The notes: generated from the letters alone by a model not told the origin. DNA of 24,397 bases from Mayfieldus profundus (GCA_038040325.1 JBBPIM010000031.1:1-24397); one strand, 5' to 3'. Positions 8,188 to 14,998 are shown, numbered from the stretch's first letter. Made by a program: numbers and translations.

Positions 8188-8631
8188 TCAGTCGGACCCC
8201 GGCGTCCAGAGGCGCGGCGGTGGCTCCCGGCCGGGTCCCGGCTTCGGCGGGGGTGCCTGCTGTTGGGGCGGCGCCTGCTCTCCGGCATCCTCGGTCGTGC
8301 GGTCGCTCGCTGCGGGCTGAGCGCCCCCTTCGACCTGCTGTGCGTAGAGCATCTGAAGCTCCGACAGCGCCTGTCGCACCTGCGTCGCCGCCTCCTCGGG
8401 AAGCAAGTCCACCCAGGCGCGAACGGCCTCTATCCCGACCTGCGCCTGGGCGAGGTCGCGCTCGTCCTCCTTGGCGATGCGGCGAACGGTCAGGTTCAGC
8501 AGGCCGGAGATCGTCTGCAGCATCAGGTCCTCGACGCGGACCTTCTTCAACTCCTGCTCGATCTGCTCCCGGATCTGCTCCTCATCGGCAGCGCCCTCGC
8601 CGCCGGCCTGTTGTTCTCCGCTTGCCTCCAC
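8188..8631 (-). CDS. DUF1844-like small cytosolic protein
   Basis: This 147-residue soluble protein has an acidic N-terminus with predicted helices (EEQIREQIEQELKKVRVEDLMLQTISG), a central region resembling DUF1844 (about residues 33-105, ending ALSELQMLYAQQ, similar to the family's closing LRxxYv pattern), and a Pro/Gln-rich disordered tail of about 40 residues. Its function is unknown. The GTG start (8629-8631) is supported by AGGAG at 8636-8640, spaced 4 nt, which lies inside the 13-nt gap after the glutamate-cysteine ligase stop, so the two are co-transcribed. The DUF1844 assignment rests on pattern resemblance only; it could be an unrelated helical protein. Confidence 0.75.
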   Translation of the reverse strand: MEASGEQQAGGEGAADEEQIREQIEQELKKVRVEDLMLQTISGLLNLTVRRIAKEDERDLAQAQVGIEAVRAWVDLLPEEAATQVRQALSELQMLYAQQVEGGAQPAASDRTTEDAGEQAPPQQQAPPPKPGPGREPPPRLWTPGSD

Positions 8632-8644
8632 GTCTCTCCTTCGA

Positions 8645-8663
8645 CTATTGCCTACTGATTACC
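8645..8663. repeat. Degenerate heptamer-like element at a stop codon
   Basis: On the minus strand the last codons and stop of the ligase gene read as successive 7-mers GTAATCA-GTAGGCA-ATAG, AT-richer than the surrounding sequence. The pattern resembles a decayed heptanucleotide repeat like the clear one at 10751-10778 in the same gene cluster. It is short and could be chance. Confidence 0.25.
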
Positions 8664-9823
8664 GCTTCTTGCTCCTCGGCGTAGGTGCGCCTCGTCTCGG
8701 CCACCGCGTTAGCGTAGACCTCCTCGATGCCACGCCCCTCTGCGAGCTCCCGCCGCCCGCGCTGAGCGCCGTTGGCCTCAGGAAGCGAGACCTCGATTCC
8801 GAGCTGCTCGCGCGCCGGCGCCGTCCATTCGAGAATCCCCTCGAGCGCCGCTCGGGCCTCAACCTCGGCGCCGCGCCGGAAGTCGATCAGCTTGCCGTCC
8901 ATCCCATAGCGAATCGCGCGCCAGAGGTTCTCCTCGATCTGGCGGTCGTGCAGGGGTGAACCCGCCCCGTCATAGCCGTGTTCGTCGTACTCGAGCGCGG
9001 TCTGGGCAACGCAGGCGGCGATCAGTGCTGCCAGCCCGAACGACTCGTCGCCACGGGTCTGCGCATCGCAGATCCGCACCTCGACGGTGCCGAAGCGGTG
9101 GTGGGGCCGAACGCTCCACCACAGCTGCGTGGACTCGATGATCGAGCCATAGCGCTCCAGCGACGACACGAACTCCGCGTACTCGTCCCAACTTCCGAAC
9201 GGAGAGGGGATCCCGCAGCGCGGAAAGGTCCGCGTGAATATCTCGCTGCGAACGGAGTGAAGTCCGGTGTCGTGACGGTCGAGGAAGGGCGAGTTGGCCG
9301 AGACCGCGAGCAGGGTCGGCAGAATCTCGCGGCTCCAGTCGCAGACCGCGATGGCGCGGTCGGCTCCGCGGATCCCCATGTGCAGGTGCAGGCTCCAGGT
9401 GTTGTTGCGCTGGGCCACCCATTGGAGGTCGCCCTTCAGCCTCCGGTAATGCGGCGTGTCGATGATCTGCTGGTCGAGGTAGTCCGCCCAGGGGTGGGTC
9501 CCGGCCGCCGCCAGCGCCAAGCCCATCTCCTGGGCGAGGGAGAAGAGACGGGCGCGATGCTCGCGCTGGCGCTCCACCGCATCGGCAAAGCTCTCGCCGC
9601 GGCCGGAGCGGATCTCGATTTCCGTGTCGATCAGCTCGCCGGCCGCCGACTCGGCGAGCAGCTCGTCGTCCTGGCAGCGCCCGTACATGTCCGCGAATCG
9701 GTGCTGCAGCTCGAGGCTGGCCGGATCGACGATCGCGAACTCCTCCTCGAGGCCGACCGTGAAGTCGGTGGAGGCATCGAACACCTCACGCGCCCGGTCC
9801 AGGTCGAGGCCGGATGAACTCAA
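8645..9823 (-). CDS. YbdK-family carboxylate-amine ligase (glutamate-cysteine ligase type 2)
   Basis: This 392-residue enzyme of the GCS2 family joins glutamate to cysteine (or another amine) using ATP. The N-terminal FTVGLEEEFAIVDP motif (about residues 21-34) carries the acidic metal and ATP ligands. The central LHLHMGIRGADRAI and the RPHHRFGTVEVRICD motifs are characteristic, and the length fits the family (E. coli YbdK is about 370). The TTG start at 9821-9823 lies one base after the rex stop with no Shine-Dalgarno; a GTG about 13 codons further in is an alternative. Co-transcription with rex and a glutaredoxin-like gene suggests gamma-glutamylcysteine or a related thiol as product. No glutathione synthetase is in the window, so the final product is unknown. 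Confidence 0.92.
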   Translation of the reverse strand: MSSSGLDLDRAREVFDASTDFTVGLEEEFAIVDPASLELQHRFADMYGRCQDDELLAESAAGELIDTEIEIRSGRGESFADAVERQREHRARLFSLAQEMGLALAAAGTHPWADYLDQQIIDTPHYRRLKGDLQWVAQRNNTWSLHLHMGIRGADRAIAVCDWSREILPTLLAVSANSPFLDRHDTGLHSVRSEIFTRTFPRCGIPSPFGSWDEYAEFVSSLERYGSIIESTQLWWSVRPHHRFGTVEVRICDAQTRGDESFGLAALIAACVAQTALEYDEHGYDGAGSPLHDRQIEENLWRAIRYGMDGKLIDFRRGAEVEARAALEGILEWTAPAREQLGIEVSLPEANGAQRGRRELAEGRGIEEVYANAVAETRRTYAEEQEAVISRQ

Positions 9824-9824
9824 G

Positions 9825-10496
9825 CTAGGTCAAGTAGAAGTACAGGGCGTAAAGGAGGTCGACGGCCGGCGAGGAGGTGTGGACGGTCACCTCGGGCGGC
9901 ACCTGCAGCAGGGTCTCGGAGTAGTTGAAGATGATCTTCACGCCCGCTTCGACGAGGCGGTCGGCGACCTCCTGAGCCGCCTCGGCGGGAACCGCGAGCA
10001 CTCCGACCACGATCTCCTCCTCGGAGACGACGTCCTCCAGCTCGGAGAAGTCGCGCACGCGCAGGTCGCCCACCTGCATCCCGATCACGCTCTGTTCGAC
10101 GTCGAAGATCGCGACGATCTGGAATCCGTGGTCGGCGAAGATGTCCGAGCTGGCGATCGCCTGACCGAGGTTGCCGCCGCCGAACAGCGCAATGTTGTGC
10201 TGGCCCGAGGTGCGGAGGATCTTGCGGATCTCCGCGACCAGCGACTCGACGTTGTAGCCGACTCCGCGTTTGCCGAACTTGCCAAAGCCGGAGAGGTCGC
10301 GGCGGATCTGGGTCGGGTTGATGTGGGTGTACTCGGAGAGCTCCTGCGAGGAGATCGTCTCGCGGCCCATCTTCCGCGCCTGCGTGAGCACCTGCAGATA
10401 GCGGGACAGCCGGGCGGCGACGCCGAGCGAGAGCCGCTCGCCGTCGGCCATATCGCTCTTCGCGCCGCCGCGCTCGATCGTCCCCGGATCGATCAT
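9825..10496 (-). CDS. rex: Redox-sensing transcriptional repressor Rex
   Basis: This 223-residue dimeric repressor senses the NADH/NAD+ ratio. The N-terminal winged helix (about residues 24-95) includes the recognition segment NPTQIRRDLSGFGKFGKRGVGY. The Rossmann domain has GGGNLG at 106-111, and the C-terminal helix (SPAVDLLYALYFYLT) is the one that swaps between subunits. NADH binding releases DNA in the known family. I took the ATG at 10494-10496 because it overlaps the stop of the glutaredoxin-like gene (ATGA) and gives the family length; the frame is open upstream but reads through that gene. The ligase gene begins one base after its stop. I found no convincing Rex operator in the window. 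Confidence 0.95.
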   Translation of the reverse strand: MIDPGTIERGGAKSDMADGERLSLGVAARLSRYLQVLTQARKMGRETISSQELSEYTHINPTQIRRDLSGFGKFGKRGVGYNVESLVAEIRKILRTSGQHNIALFGGGNLGQAIASSDIFADHGFQIVAIFDVEQSVIGMQVGDLRVRDFSELEDVVSEEEIVVGVLAVPAEAAQEVADRLVEAGVKIIFNYSETLLQVPPEVTVHTSSPAVDLLYALYFYLT

Positions 10497-10741
10497 GCCC
10501 CTACGGTATCGAGCCGGGCCCGGAGCGCGTCCAGGTCGAGACTCAGCTCCGAGACGATCTCGTCCTCCACCGCGACGACCGGGATGCGCTCCAGGTACTC
10601 GGCGAACAGCTCGTCGTCGCTCTCGATATCCACCTCGCGCAGCTCGAACCGAGCCCCATTGCGGCGCAAGGCGACGATCTTCTCGCGGGCCTCGTCGCAG
10701 AGGTGGCAGTCCGGGCGGGAGTAAAGGGTCAGCGTGGTCAC
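10493..10741 (-). CDS. Glutaredoxin-like thioredoxin-fold protein
   Basis: This 82-residue protein of the small glutaredoxin-like (DUF836) group has the redox motif C12-H-L-C15 directly after the first strand (LTLYSRPDCHLC), the cis-Pro segment ERIPVVAVEDEIV, and a C-terminal helix. It probably reduces disulfides in the cytosol with a low-molecular-weight thiol or thioredoxin reductase. I took the GTG start (10739-10741) because homology begins at once; the frame remains open upstream through a heptamer repeat that is not protein-like. The stop overlaps the rex start by 4 bases. Linkage of such genes to rex is common in actinobacteria. The partner and substrate are unknown. Confidence 0.88.
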   Translation of the reverse strand: MTTLTLYSRPDCHLCDEAREKIVALRRNGARFELREVDIESDDELFAEYLERIPVVAVEDEIVSELSLDLDALRARLDTVGA

Positions 10742-10746
10742 AGGGT

Positions 10747-11778
10747 TCAGGTTGCTCGTTGCTCGTTGCTCGTTGCTCGCCTTTCCACCGCCTCTGTGGC
10801 TGCATCCAAGGCCAGGTACTCCGGATAGGCGAGCGGCTCGAGCTCGGCCGCGGCGGCGGCGATCATCGCCGCGTTGTCGGTGCAGAGCTCGGGCGCGACC
10901 AGTTTCAGCCGCAGTCCCCGCTCCTCGCAGAGCGCGGCGACGCAGGCCCGAAGCGGCCCGTTCGCCGCCACCCCGCCGCCGAGCGCGACCGCCGACCACT
11001 CGCCGGAGTCGAGGGCCCGCTCCAGCTTCGCGGTCAGCTGCCCCACCACCGCTGCCTGGAAGCTGGCTGCGAGGTCGGCGCGCCGGCGCGATGTCTCCTC
11101 CTCCCCCAGCTCGTGGCAGCGATAGACAAGCGCGGTCTTCAACCCGCTGAAGCTGAAGTCGAGCCCGGGCTCACGGGTCATCGCGACCGGGAAGCCGAAC
11201 GCATCGGGGTCACCCCCCGCGGCGAGGCGCTCCAGCTCGGGCCCGCCGGGAAAGCCCAGTCCCAGCAGCCGCGCCGCCTTGTCGATCGCCTCTCCCGCGG
11301 CGTCGTCCAGGGTCTGGCCCAGCACCTTGTAGGAGGAACGCTCGTGAACGGCCGCGAGCAGCGTGTGCCCGCCACTCGCCACCAGGCAGACGAAGGGCGG
11401 ATCGAGCGGCTCTGGCTCGAGGAAGTTTGCGGCGACGTGCCCGTGCAGGTGATCGACCGGCGTCAGCGGCAGCCGCCGGGCCGCGGCCAGTGCCTTGGCG
11501 CTGCTGACGCCGACCAGCAATGCGCCGATCAGCCCGGGGCCCGCCGTCACCGCGATGGCGTCGACGTCGGCCAGCTGCACGCCGGCTTCGTGCAGCGCCG
11601 CGTCCACCACCGGGTTGACCAGCTCGAGGTGATGTCGCGAGGCGACCTCCGGCACAACGCCGCCAAAGCGCGCATGGGCGGCGGCCTGCGAGGAGATCAC
11701 ATTCGAGAGGACGTGGGCCCCATCGGTGACCGCCGCGCAGGTGTCGTCGCACGAGGTTTCCAGCGCCAGTAGCAACAC
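10747..11778 (-). CDS. tsaD: tRNA threonylcarbamoyladenosine transferase subunit TsaD
   Basis: This 343-residue protein transfers threonylcarbamate to A37 of ANN-decoding tRNAs, with TsaB and TsaE. Visible are the ALETSCDDT ATPase-fold entry, the SSQAAAHARFGGVVPEVASR block, the metal-binding HLHGH, the LVASGGHT phosphate loop, GEAIDKAARLLGL, LDFSFSGLKTA, and the C-terminal CTDNAAMIA with the metal-ligand Asp. The GTG at 11776-11778 fits family length and lies 11 nt after the rimI stop; the frame is open further upstream but reads through rimI. The last residues (RRATSNEQRAT) are encoded by a heptanucleotide repeat and are not family sequence. The partners tsaB and tsaE are in the same cluster. 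Confidence 0.96.
   Translation of the reverse strand: MLLLALETSCDDTCAAVTDGAHVLSNVISSQAAAHARFGGVVPEVASRHHLELVNPVVDAALHEAGVQLADVDAIAVTAGPGLIGALLVGVSSAKALAAARRLPLTPVDHLHGHVAANFLEPEPLDPPFVCLVASGGHTLLAAVHERSSYKVLGQTLDDAAGEAIDKAARLLGLGFPGGPELERLAAGGDPDAFGFPVAMTREPGLDFSFSGLKTALVYRCHELGEEETSRRRADLAASFQAAVVGQLTAKLERALDSGEWSAVALGGGVAANGPLRACVAALCEERGLRLKLVAPELCTDNAAMIAAAAAELEPLAYPEYLALDAATEAVERRATSNEQRAT
10751..10778. repeat. Tandem heptanucleotide repeat (GTTGCTC)x4
   Basis: Four perfect contiguous copies of GTTGCTC on the plus strand (GAGCAAC on the minus strand) cover the last codons of tsaD and end 2 nt from its stop codon, just before the glutaredoxin-like start at 10741. Because 7 is not a multiple of 3, three units encode seven residues (RATSNEQ), so a change in copy number would shift the reading frame of the tsaD tail. 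Such 7-bp arrays can vary by slippage. Confidence 0.9.
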
Positions 11779-11789
11779 GACAGCCGGGC

Positions 11790-12302
11790 TCAGCCCGCGG
11801 AGCCGGCAAGTGCTTCGGTGCCGACCGCCTCGTACCACATGATCAGGGCATCCTCGCCGTTGTCGTGGTAATAGCGGCGGCGCACTCCCGCCGAGCGGAA
11901 GCCGAAGCGCTCGTACATCGCGATCGCCTCGCGGTTGGAGACCCGCACCTCCAGCGTGTAGGGATCGGACGACCCACTCTCGGCGAACAGATGGTTGATC
12001 AGCCTCGTGGCGATCTTCTCGCGACGACGTTCCGGCGTGACGGCGACGTTCATCAGGTGCCAGACCGTGTCGTAGCGCGAGCAGACCAGGTAGCCGATCA
12101 GGCGATCCTCCTCGTCGGTCGCCGCGAGGCAGATCCCGGACGGTTTCGACAGCTCCAGCACGAACATCGCCAGCGACCACGGGGTCGGGAACGAGCGGCG
12201 CTCGATCGAGATCACCACCGGAAGGTCGCTGTAGCCGAGGCGGCGGATTCGCAGCCCCTCGATCAGGACGGTGTCACCGGTTGTCTGTGCTGTCTCGCTC
12301 AC
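11790..12302 (-). CDS. rimI: Ribosomal protein S18-alanine N-acetyltransferase RimI
   Basis: This 170-residue GNAT acetyltransferase is expected to acetylate the N-terminal alanine of ribosomal protein S18 with acetyl-CoA. Visible are the IRRLGYSDLPVVISIERRSF N-terminal block, the strand-4/motif-A stretch HLMNVAVTPERRREKIATRL, and the C-terminal LEVRVSNREAIAMYERFGF, typical of RimI. In motif A (R-x-x-G-x-A) the usual glycine is Lys (RREKIA), which is unusual. The GTG start (12300-12302) lies inside tsaB, overlapping its 3' end by 29 bases; no ribosome site is evident, so coupling to tsaB translation is likely. Linkage of tsaB-rimI-tsaD is widespread in bacteria and supports the call over a generic GNAT enzyme. 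Confidence 0.9.
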   Translation of the reverse strand: MSETAQTTGDTVLIEGLRIRRLGYSDLPVVISIERRSFPTPWSLAMFVLELSKPSGICLAATDEEDRLIGYLVCSRYDTVWHLMNVAVTPERRREKIATRLINHLFAESGSSDPYTLEVRVSNREAIAMYERFGFRSAGVRRRYYHDNGEDALIMWYEAVGTEALAGSAG

Positions 12303-12990
12303 GCCAGCGCTCTGCGTCGGGTTTCCTCAGGTAGACCGGAGCCACGTCGCGCGGGTCGGACCCCGGGCCCAGGGCACCGATCGCGCAGATGTCACGAGCG
12401 GCGACCCGGTGCACGCGGTCGGCGCCGGCTGGGATCTCGGCCCCACCTTGTTGCAGCTCACCGCGAAATCGTAGCGCCCCCGATCCCGCCGCCAGAGGCG
12501 GGCGATCCAGGGCGGCGATACGCCGGGCCAGCTCGGCCGGGGTGGCGACGAACGGCCCCCAGAGCAGCTCGTCCGTTCCGTCGGCAAGCGCGGCGAACAC
12601 TTCGCCGCGGCGGGCATCGAGCACGGCTAGGGCGGGGCGGCCGCCGCCGCCGCCACGCTCGCGGATGCCGCGCGCAAGCGCCGCCAGGGTGCTCACCCCG
12701 GCGAGCGGGACACCCAGCGCCTGCGCCAGCGCGCGCCCGGTCGCGATCCCAATCCTCAGCCCCGTGAAGGATCCTGGGCCGATCCCGACCGCGACGCGGT
12801 CCACAGCCTCCCAGCCGCCCGCAGCGCCGACCGCCGCCTCCAGGTCGGGGAGCAACCGGGTCGCGTGGGCAGGACGCCCGCCCCCACCGGCGGTCGGTCC
12901 GGCGGCCGATTCGGTCAACAGCTCGCCGTCGCACATCACCGCCGCCGCGGTGTCATCGGTGGCTGTGTCGAATCCGATCACCAGTGCCAT
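12274..12990 (-). CDS. tsaB: tRNA threonylcarbamoyladenosine complex scaffold TsaB
   Basis: This 238-residue ASKHA-fold protein dimerises with TsaD and is needed for t6A synthesis. The N-terminal LVIGFDTATDDTAAAV phosphate-1-like segment and the diagnostic GIGPGSFTGLRIGIATGRAL block identify it. It contains Gly/Ala-rich loops typical of high-GC genomes. The ATG at 12988-12990 is the family start; the frame is open upstream but crosses the divergent lipoprotein gene. No Shine-Dalgarno precedes it, and a TATACA box about 5 nt upstream would place transcription at or near the ATG, so the message may be leaderless. It is the first gene of the run that continues through rimI and tsaD. Confidence 0.95.
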   Translation of the reverse strand: MALVIGFDTATDDTAAAVMCDGELLTESAAGPTAGGGGRPAHATRLLPDLEAAVGAAGGWEAVDRVAVGIGPGSFTGLRIGIATGRALAQALGVPLAGVSTLAALARGIRERGGGGGRPALAVLDARRGEVFAALADGTDELLWGPFVATPAELARRIAALDRPPLAAGSGALRFRGELQQGGAEIPAGADRVHRVAARDICAIGALGPGSDPRDVAPVYLRKPDAERWRERDSTDNR

Positions 12991-12995
12991 TGGTG

Positions 12996-13001
12996 TGTAT
13001 A
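12996..13001 (-). promoter_or_regulatory. Possible -10 box for leaderless tsaB
   Basis: TATACA on the minus strand ends 5 nt before the tsaB ATG in the 54-nt gap between divergent genes. No good -35 is visible at 16-18 nt spacing. A start of transcription at the ATG would explain the absent ribosome site. Confidence 0.3.
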
Positions 13002-13044
13002 GGGTGGCGGTTGATCGATCTTTGCGAACCAAGGAGGGGCTCAA

Positions 13045-13395
13045 TTGAACAGATTCGCGCACCGAGGGACGGCGGCGGTCGCTGCTCTCGCGCTGGCCGC
13101 CAGCGGTGCAGCGTGGGCCGGCTGCGGGGACGACGACAGTTCCGACCAGGTCACCGACGCCGTCAACAACGCGGTGGACCAGGCCAACAAGAAGATCAAC
13201 CAGGGCCAAAACCAGGCTCAGGACCTGCAGAAGCAGGCCGAGGAGCAGATCAACCAGGCCCAGAAGAACCTGCCGGAGAACGCACAGGAGGCCGTGGACA
13301 AGGCCCAGAAGCAGGCCGACAAGGCAGCCCAGCAGGCACAGGACCAGGCCAACCAGGCCCTCGAGCAGGCCCAGCAGGGGTCGGGCGGCTACTAG
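13045..13395 (+). CDS. Secreted, probably lipid-anchored Gln/Ala-rich helical protein
   Basis: This 116-residue protein starts at a TTG with a very strong ribosome site (AAGGAGGG, 13031-13038, about 7 nt away). Residues 1-26 form a signal peptide (basic start, Ala/Leu-rich core) followed by Cys27 in the context WAGC-GDDD. This is lipobox-like, but Trp replaces the usual Leu at -3. After an acidic spacer, residues 33-112 are one long polar helix of repeated Gln/Ala/Asn/Lys units (such as DKAAQQAQDQANQALEQAQQ), reminiscent of LEA-like or apolipophorin-like amphipathic repeats. The function is unknown; a surface coiled coil or a desiccation/envelope-protective protein is possible. It is the only plus-strand gene within the minus-strand tsa cluster, divergent from tsaB and convergent with tsaE. 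Confidence 0.85.
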   Translation: MNRFAHRGTAAVAALALAASGAAWAGCGDDDSSDQVTDAVNNAVDQANKKINQGQNQAQDLQKQAEEQINQAQKNLPENAQEAVDKAQKQADKAAQQAQDQANQALEQAQQGSGGY

Positions 13396-13415
13396 GACCC
13401 ACCCGCGCCCCGGCC

Positions 13416-13838
13416 TCAGCCGATCGTGACGGTGCGGCGGTCGCCGCCGGCATGGTCGAGCCGTAGGCGGAGCGCCACCCGCTCCAGCTGCGGCTCGGCC
13501 GCGGCGGGCCACTCGACGAAGGCGACGGCATCCGGGGTCAGGTAGTCGTCCAGCAGCGCCGGGTCCTCGCCCTCGACGCTCTCGAGCCGGAACAGGTCGA
13601 GATGCGACACAGGCACGCTTCCCCGGTAGCGCTGGCCGATCGTGAAGGTCGGTGAGGTGACCGGGCCCTCGACCCCCAGCGCCCGGCAGGCGCCGCGGAT
13701 CAGAGTGGTCTTGCCGGCGCCCAGCTCGCCGCTGACCAGCACGACATCGCCGGCACGAAGGCGCGAGGCGAGGCTGGCCCCGATCGCCTCAGTCTCGGCC
13801 GGTGAGCCACTGTGAAGCGTCTCAGCCGCGGGCTTCAC
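13416..13838 (-). CDS. tsaE: tRNA threonylcarbamoyladenosine ATPase TsaE
   Basis: This 140-residue P-loop ATPase drives turnover of the TsaB-TsaD complex. The Walker A motif GELGAGKTT is at residues 37-45, SPTFTIGQRY at 62-71, HLDLFRL at 79-85 and EWP at 109-111. These are the diagnostic TsaE motifs in order, and the size is normal. The GTG start (13836-13838) overlaps the end of the uracil-DNA glycosylase gene by 17 bases in another frame; there is no clear ribosome site, so coupled translation is likely. Its 3' end converges on the Gln/Ala-rich lipoprotein gene with a 20-nt gap, which separates it from tsaB, its usual neighbour. Confidence 0.93.
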   Translation of the reverse strand: MKPAAETLHSGSPAETEAIGASLASRLRAGDVVLVSGELGAGKTTLIRGACRALGVEGPVTSPTFTIGQRYRGSVPVSHLDLFRLESVEGEDPALLDDYLTPDAVAFVEWPAAAEPQLERVALRLRLDHAGGDRRTVTIG

Positions 13839-14538
13839 CGAACAGGCCGAGCTGGTCGGCCTCCGGCACGGCGTTGACAAGCCCAGCCGCTTCCCCATCA
13901 GCCTCTTCCGTTCGGTCCGCTTCTGCCCCGCCCAGCGGGTCAGCCTGTGGCAGCGGCTGTGCGAGCAGGTCCGGCAACGTCGAGAAGTCCTCGCGAAGCT
14001 GCTCCGCCACTGCGGGAGTTCGCAGCCCGGCTGCGGGGTGGAGCAGCGGCAGCACGAAGACCGTGTGCCCTCCGAGCTCATGCAGCTGGGGATTTCCGCG
14101 CACCTTGGTGATCCCGGTCGGGTTTCCGGTGAGCAGTTTGGAGGCGAAGTTGCCGAGCGTGCAGATCACCCTCGGCTTGATCAACTCGACCTGTTGCTCG
14201 AGGTATGGGCGGCAGGACTCGATCTCGACTGGCTGCGGGTCGCGGTTGCCGGGGGGCCGGCATTTCAATACGTTCGCCACGAAGGTGTCCTCCCGACGCA
14301 GTCCGATGCCCTCGATCAGCTCGCTGAGAAAGGCCCCGGCGCGGCCCACGAATGGCAGCCCTTGGCGATCCTCCTCCGCCCCGGGTGCCTCGCCGACGAA
14401 CATCAGGTCCGCGTCGGCGTTGCCGGCGCCGAACACGACCTTGGTGCGGGTCGCGGACAGCGGACACTTCTCGCACACCGACGCCTCGTTGTAGACCTCA
14501 ACAAGGTGCTCTCGGCGTGCTTCGGCTCCCTCGCTCAC
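13822..14538 (-). CDS. Type 4 (iron-sulfur) uracil-DNA glycosylase
   Basis: This 238-residue protein removes uracil from DNA to start base excision repair. Family motifs: GEAPGAEEDRQGLPFVGRAG (from residue 49; active-site and uracil-binding loop), the NVLKCRPPGNRDP block, and the HPAAGLR motif near the end. Four cysteines, C22 and C25 (CEKC), C93 and C109, fit the [4Fe-4S] ligands of the type 4/5 family; the EAPG/RxG arrangement favours type 4. The C-terminal 45 residues are acidic, Ala-rich and probably flexible. The GTG start at 14536-14538 overlaps the fmdB stop (GTGA), so the genes are translationally coupled. Confidence 0.93.
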   Translation of the reverse strand: MSEGAEARREHLVEVYNEASVCEKCPLSATRTKVVFGAGNADADLMFVGEAPGAEEDRQGLPFVGRAGAFLSELIEGIGLRREDTFVANVLKCRPPGNRDPQPVEIESCRPYLEQQVELIKPRVICTLGNFASKLLTGNPTGITKVRGNPQLHELGGHTVFVLPLLHPAAGLRTPAVAEQLREDFSTLPDLLAQPLPQADPLGGAEADRTEEADGEAAGLVNAVPEADQLGLFGEARG

Positions 14539-14807
14539 GCTCCCGTGCCTCCGCTCCCCTTCCCCCCGCGCGCCTTCTTGGCCTCGGCCAGCCGCTCGCC
14601 GCGGGCGGCCTCGCGCTCGCGGCGCCGCGACTCGGAATCCCGCACCTTGGCACCGCGCGGCAGGCGGCTCGGTGGCGAGACCGGGGAGAGCAGCCGCTCC
14701 GTCTCGATCGAACCGCAGCTCGGGCAGGCAGGGGTTCCGGCGCCGCTCGCCACCAGCTCCTCGAAGCGGCTGCCGCACTCTGCGCACTTGAACTCGTAGA
14801 TCGGCAT
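14535..14807 (-). CDS. FmdB-family zinc ribbon protein
   Basis: This 90-residue protein begins MPIYEFKCAECG, the classical FmdB/CxxC_CXXC_SSSS start. Zinc-ribbon cysteines are C8, C11, C28 and C31. The rest is a basic and acidic, probably helical tail (RRREREAARGERLAEAKKA). The ATG at 14805-14807 is chosen over the one at 14814-14816 because GAGG (14817-14820) lies 9 nt from the former and directly abuts the latter, and because the family begins at this Met. The cellular role is unclear; it has been called a putative regulatory protein. It heads the fmdB-udg-tsaE run and is divergent from the pantothenate operon. Confidence 0.9.
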   Translation of the reverse strand: MPIYEFKCAECGSRFEELVASGAGTPACPSCGSIETERLLSPVSPPSRLPRGAKVRDSESRRREREAARGERLAEAKKARGGKGSGGTGA

Positions 14808-14944
14808 CGCTCGCATCCTCGATGCTAGTCCCGCGGCCCGACCGGCAGTCGACTGGCGGGGCCCGCAAAATGCGTCAATCCGAGGCAGGTCTGCGATCGG
14901 CCGCCTCGAGGTCGGACGGCCACGCCCCCGGGCGGCACCCTCGG

Positions 14945-14970
14945 TTGACCGTTTATCGACTCCCTATAAT
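14945..14970 (+). promoter_or_regulatory. Promoter candidate for the pantothenate operon
   Basis: A perfect TATAAT (14965-14970) lies in the fmdB-DUF2520 gap. TTGACC at 14945-14950 is a good -35 but the spacing is only 14 nt; GGTTGA at 14943-14948 gives 16. Transcription would start near 14977, giving a leader of about 85 nt before the ATG at 15062. The rest of the gap (14808-14944) shows only a short CAGTCGACTG palindrome (14846-14855). Confidence 0.55.
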
Positions 14971-14998
14971 CCGCCGCGGCCGTGACCCTCACAGGCAC

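Noticed and set aside
10751..10778. CRISPR-like or IS-end interpretation of the heptamer array
   Set aside because: The units are contiguous with no spacers and there are no inverted ends or target duplications; it is a simple tandem repeat.
10494..10805. N-terminal extension of rex by about 100 residues
   Set aside because: It overlaps the glutaredoxin-like gene in another frame and the residues are Arg-rich shadow; the ATG at 10496 gives the family length.
13011..13039. TTGATC as -35 for the plus-strand lipoprotein gene
   Set aside because: No -10-like hexamer follows at 16-18 nt; that region is the ribosome site itself.
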